Assembly (NCBI GenBank): GCA_934630555.1
Contig: CAKTXB010000123.1
Span: 1 to 6,079 of the forward strand
Length of the DNA stretch: 6,079 nucleotides
Reading direction: 5' to 3'
Source: an uncultured Oscillospiraceae bacterium
GTDB lineage: Bacteria > Bacillota > Clostridia > Oscillospirales > Oscillospiraceae
Shown piece after piece: positions 4,252 to 6,079 of this stretch. Below the pieces are notes generated by a model. That model was not told the DNA's origin. It did no database searches and saw only the letters and a program-made list of their open reading frames with translations. The stretch's first letter is position 1, and every line of letters starts with the position of its first letter. The position numbers and the translations under genes were made by a program.

Positions 4252-5526
4252 ATGACGAAGATCGGTACAAAATGCGTACAGGCCGGATACGCGCCCGCAA
4301 ACGGTGAGCCGCGGCAGCTGCCCATTATCCAGAGCACGACGTTCAACTACGCGTCCAGCAGCGAGATGGGAAAGCTGTTCGATCTGGAGGCAAGCGGGTA
4401 TCTCTATTCCCGGCTGCAGAATCCGACGAACGACCTGGTCGCGTCGAAGATCGCAGCGCTGGAGGGCGGCACGGCGGCCATGCTGACCGGGTCGGGGCAG
4501 GCGGCTATTTTCTACGCGGTGTTCAACATTGCCTCCTGCGGCGACCATGTGGTATCCTCCTCAACGATCTATGGCGGCAGCCACAACCTGTTTGCCGTGA
4601 CGATGAAGCGGATGGGCATTGAGTTTACGTTTGTGGACCCGGACTGCACGCCGGAGGAGCTGGACGCGGCGTTCCGGCCGAATACAAAGGCGGTGTACGG
4701 CGAAACGATCGCGAACCCGGCGCTGACGGTGCTGGACATTGAGAAGTTTGCGGACGCGGCGCACCGGCACGGCGTGCCGCTGATCGTGGACAACACGTTC
4801 GCGACCCCTGTCAACTGCCGCCCGTTTGAATGGGGCGCGGACATTGTGGTGCATTCCACGACGAAGTATATGGATGGACACGCGGCGGCGCTGGGCGGGT
4901 GCATTGTGGACTCCGGCAAGTTTGACTGGACGCAGCACGCAGAGAAGTTTCCGGGGCTGACGACGCCGGACGAGAGCTATCACGGAGTGAATTACACGGA
5001 GCGCTTTGGGCTTGGCGGCGCGTACATCACGAAGGCCACGGCACAGCTGATGCGCGACCTTGGCGCGGTGCAGTCGCCGCAGAGCGCGTTCTATTTGAAT
5101 CTGGGGCTGGAAAGCCTGCACGTGCGCATGAAGCGGCACTGCGACAACGCTTTGCAGGTGGCGCAGTTCCTCAATGGACACGAGCAGGTATCGTGGGTGC
5201 AGTACTGCGGGCTGCCGGGCGACAGATACTATCCCCTGGCGCAGAAATATCTGCCGAACGGTGCCTGCGGCGTGGTATCGTTTGGCGTGAAGGGCGGACG
5301 CGCGGCGGCAGAGGCGTTTATGGAGCGGCTGAAGATCGCGTCCATTGAAACGCACGTGGCCGATTCGCGCACATGCTGCCTGCATCCGGCTTCCTCGACG
5401 CACCGGCAGCTGGGCGCGGAGGAGCTGATCGCCGCGGGCGTGCCGGAGGATCTGGTCCGCTATTCGTGCGGGCTGGAGGATGCGGGCGACCTCATTGCGG
5501 ACCTGCGGCAGGCGCTGGAGGGCTGA
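4252..5526 (+). CDS. metY: O-acetylhomoserine sulfhydrylase (O-acetylhomoserine aminocarboxypropyltransferase)
   Basis: This PLP enzyme of the Cys/Met metabolism family converts O-acetyl-L-homoserine and sulfide to L-homocysteine and acetate in the cytosol. At 424 aa it has the longer form typical of MetY, against about 380-400 aa for MetB/MetC. Visible motifs are YSRLQNPT (52-59), TGSGQAA (79-85, PLP phosphate region), IVDNTFATP with Asp180 for the pyridine nitrogen, and VVHSTTKYMDGH with the Schiff-base Lys205. The C-terminal THVADSRTCCLHPASSTHRQ corresponds to the family's substrate carboxylate-binding block. The start at 4252 has GGGAGG 9 nt upstream (4237-4242). It is the first gene of the operon, 42 bp ahead of metA, and lies behind the Met leader attenuator. 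A cystathionine gamma-synthase activity is less likely, given the length and the acetyl-type MetA next to it. Confidence 0.95.
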   Translation: MTKIGTKCVQAGYAPANGEPRQLPIIQSTTFNYASSSEMGKLFDLEASGYLYSRLQNPTNDLVASKIAALEGGTAAMLTGSGQAAIFYAVFNIASCGDHVVSSSTIYGGSHNLFAVTMKRMGIEFTFVDPDCTPEELDAAFRPNTKAVYGETIANPALTVLDIEKFADAAHRHGVPLIVDNTFATPVNCRPFEWGADIVVHSTTKYMDGHAAALGGCIVDSGKFDWTQHAEKFPGLTTPDESYHGVNYTERFGLGGAYITKATAQLMRDLGAVQSPQSAFYLNLGLESLHVRMKRHCDNALQVAQFLNGHEQVSWVQYCGLPGDRYYPLAQKYLPNGACGVVSFGVKGGRAAAEAFMERLKIASIETHVADSRTCCLHPASSTHRQLGAEELIAAGVPEDLVRYSCGLEDAGDLIADLRQALEG

Positions 5527-5568
5527 GGCCGCGCGGCGGCAATTTTAGAACAGGAAGGAAACGATCTC

Positions 5569-6079
5569 ATGCCGATCAAAATTCCAGATGGGCTGCCGGC
5601 GGCGCGGACGCTTGCCAGCGAGAACATCTTTGTGATGACGGAAACGCGCGCGGTGACGCAGGACATCCGGCCGCTGTCGATCCTTGTACTCAATCTGATG
5701 CCCACAAAGGTGGAAACGGAAACACAGCTTTCGCGACTGCTGGGCAACACGCCCTTGCAAGTGGAGCTGGAGTTTTTGCACACGTCCAGCCACAAGGCCA
5801 AAAATACATCGAGCGAGCACCTGTTCCAGTTTTACAAGGTGTTTGACCAGGTCAGAGACCGGAAATTTGACGGCATGGTCATCACGGGCGCGCCGGTGGA
5901 GAAAATGGCGTTTGAGGACGTGGAGTACTGGCCGGAGCTGTGCCGGATCATGGAGTGGAGCAAGACGCACGTGTATTCGACATTCCACATCTGCTGGGGC
6001 GCGCAGGCGGGGCTGTATTATCACTACGGCATTCGCAAGTATCCCCTGCCGGAAAAGCTGTTTGGCGTGTTCCCGCACG
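5569..6079 (+). CDS. metA: Homoserine O-acetyltransferase, MetA type (partial, runs off right edge)
   Basis: The first 170 residues are present and match the MetA family closely: [19 protein letters not shown] (19-26), [16 protein letters not shown] (32-47), [17 protein letters not shown] (49-65), [14 protein letters not shown] (100-113), [19 protein letters not shown] (137-155). The nucleophile Cys142 sits exactly at the family position; the partner His and Glu lie beyond the window. Position 111 is Glu. In Bacillus cereus MetA this residue goes with acetyl-CoA use, whereas Gly gives succinyl-CoA use. The enzyme therefore probably makes O-acetylhomoserine, the substrate of the MetY encoded just upstream, and the older label homoserine O-succinyltransferase would mislead. 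AAGGAA (5555-5560) lies 8 nt before the ATG. No promoter or terminator is seen in the 42-bp gap, so it shares the metY transcript and its attenuator. Confidence 0.96.
   Translation, partial: MPIKIPDGLPAARTLASENIFVMTETRAVTQDIRPLSILVLNLMPTKVETETQLSRLLGNTPLQVELEFLHTSSHKAKNTSSEHLFQFYKVFDQVRDRKFDGMVITGAPVEKMAFEDVEYWPELCRIMEWSKTHVYSTFHICWGAQAGLYYHYGIRKYPLPEKLFGVFPH

Noticed and set aside
4561..5403. Minus-strand open frame of 280 codons opposite metY
   Set aside because: Arg/His/Leu-rich shadow with no ribosome binding site; metY motifs on the plus strand are unmistakable.
5373..5846. Plus-strand open frame across the metY-metA junction
   Set aside because: It is out of frame with both metY and metA, which are each supported by family motifs and ribosome binding sites.

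Overview
The window looks like chromosomal DNA from a fairly GC-rich member of the Clostridia, probably a gut Oscillospiraceae/Ruminococcaceae-type bacterium. This is inferred from strong AGGAGG-type ribosome binding sites, sigma-A-type promoters, a choloylglycine (bile salt) hydrolase, and a methionine pathway of the Firmicutes acetyl type. No phage, transposon, CRISPR array, tRNA or rRNA is visible.

Left part (1-888). A gene fragment leaves the left edge on the minus strand (start at 28, opening MKKLSVCIL). It is divergent from a small acidic protein of unknown function (194-613, plus). A convergent, gene-free stretch of 275 bp (614-888) follows. It holds a short plus-strand terminator and a strong 11-bp hairpin that can serve both directions.

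Middle part (889-3959). A minus-strand pair encodes a ribokinase-like PfkB sugar kinase (1922-2827) followed by an AEC-family membrane transporter (889-1842). The kinase is divergent from a cytosolic choloylglycine hydrolase-family enzyme (2985-3959, plus). The divergent promoters lie 38 bp apart (-35 to -35). A near-identical 12-bp repeat touches each promoter and is a candidate shared operator.

Right part (3960-6079). This is a methionine biosynthesis operon: metY (O-acetylhomoserine sulfhydrylase, 4252-5526), then metA (homoserine O-acetyltransferase, 5569 to beyond the right edge). MetA has Cys142 and Glu111, the residue linked to acetyl-CoA use, so the two enzymes make and use the same intermediate, O-acetylhomoserine.

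The most interesting element is the metY leader (about 4044-4251). A consensus-like promoter is followed by a 17-codon ORF, MNAMNVMMMCRTVFGAF, with three consecutive AUG codons and then a Cys codon. Next comes a 14-bp intrinsic terminator with a U-tract, just before the metY ribosome binding site. The codons right after the Met run can instead form a 12-13-bp helix with the 5' arm of the terminator. This is the geometry of a classical ribosome-mediated (trp/his-type) attenuator, here apparently sensing methionine (and perhaps cysteine). Met genes in Firmicutes are usually controlled by SAM riboswitches or T-boxes, and I see neither here. The leader ribosome binding site can also pair with the antiterminator strand, giving a third alternative structure.
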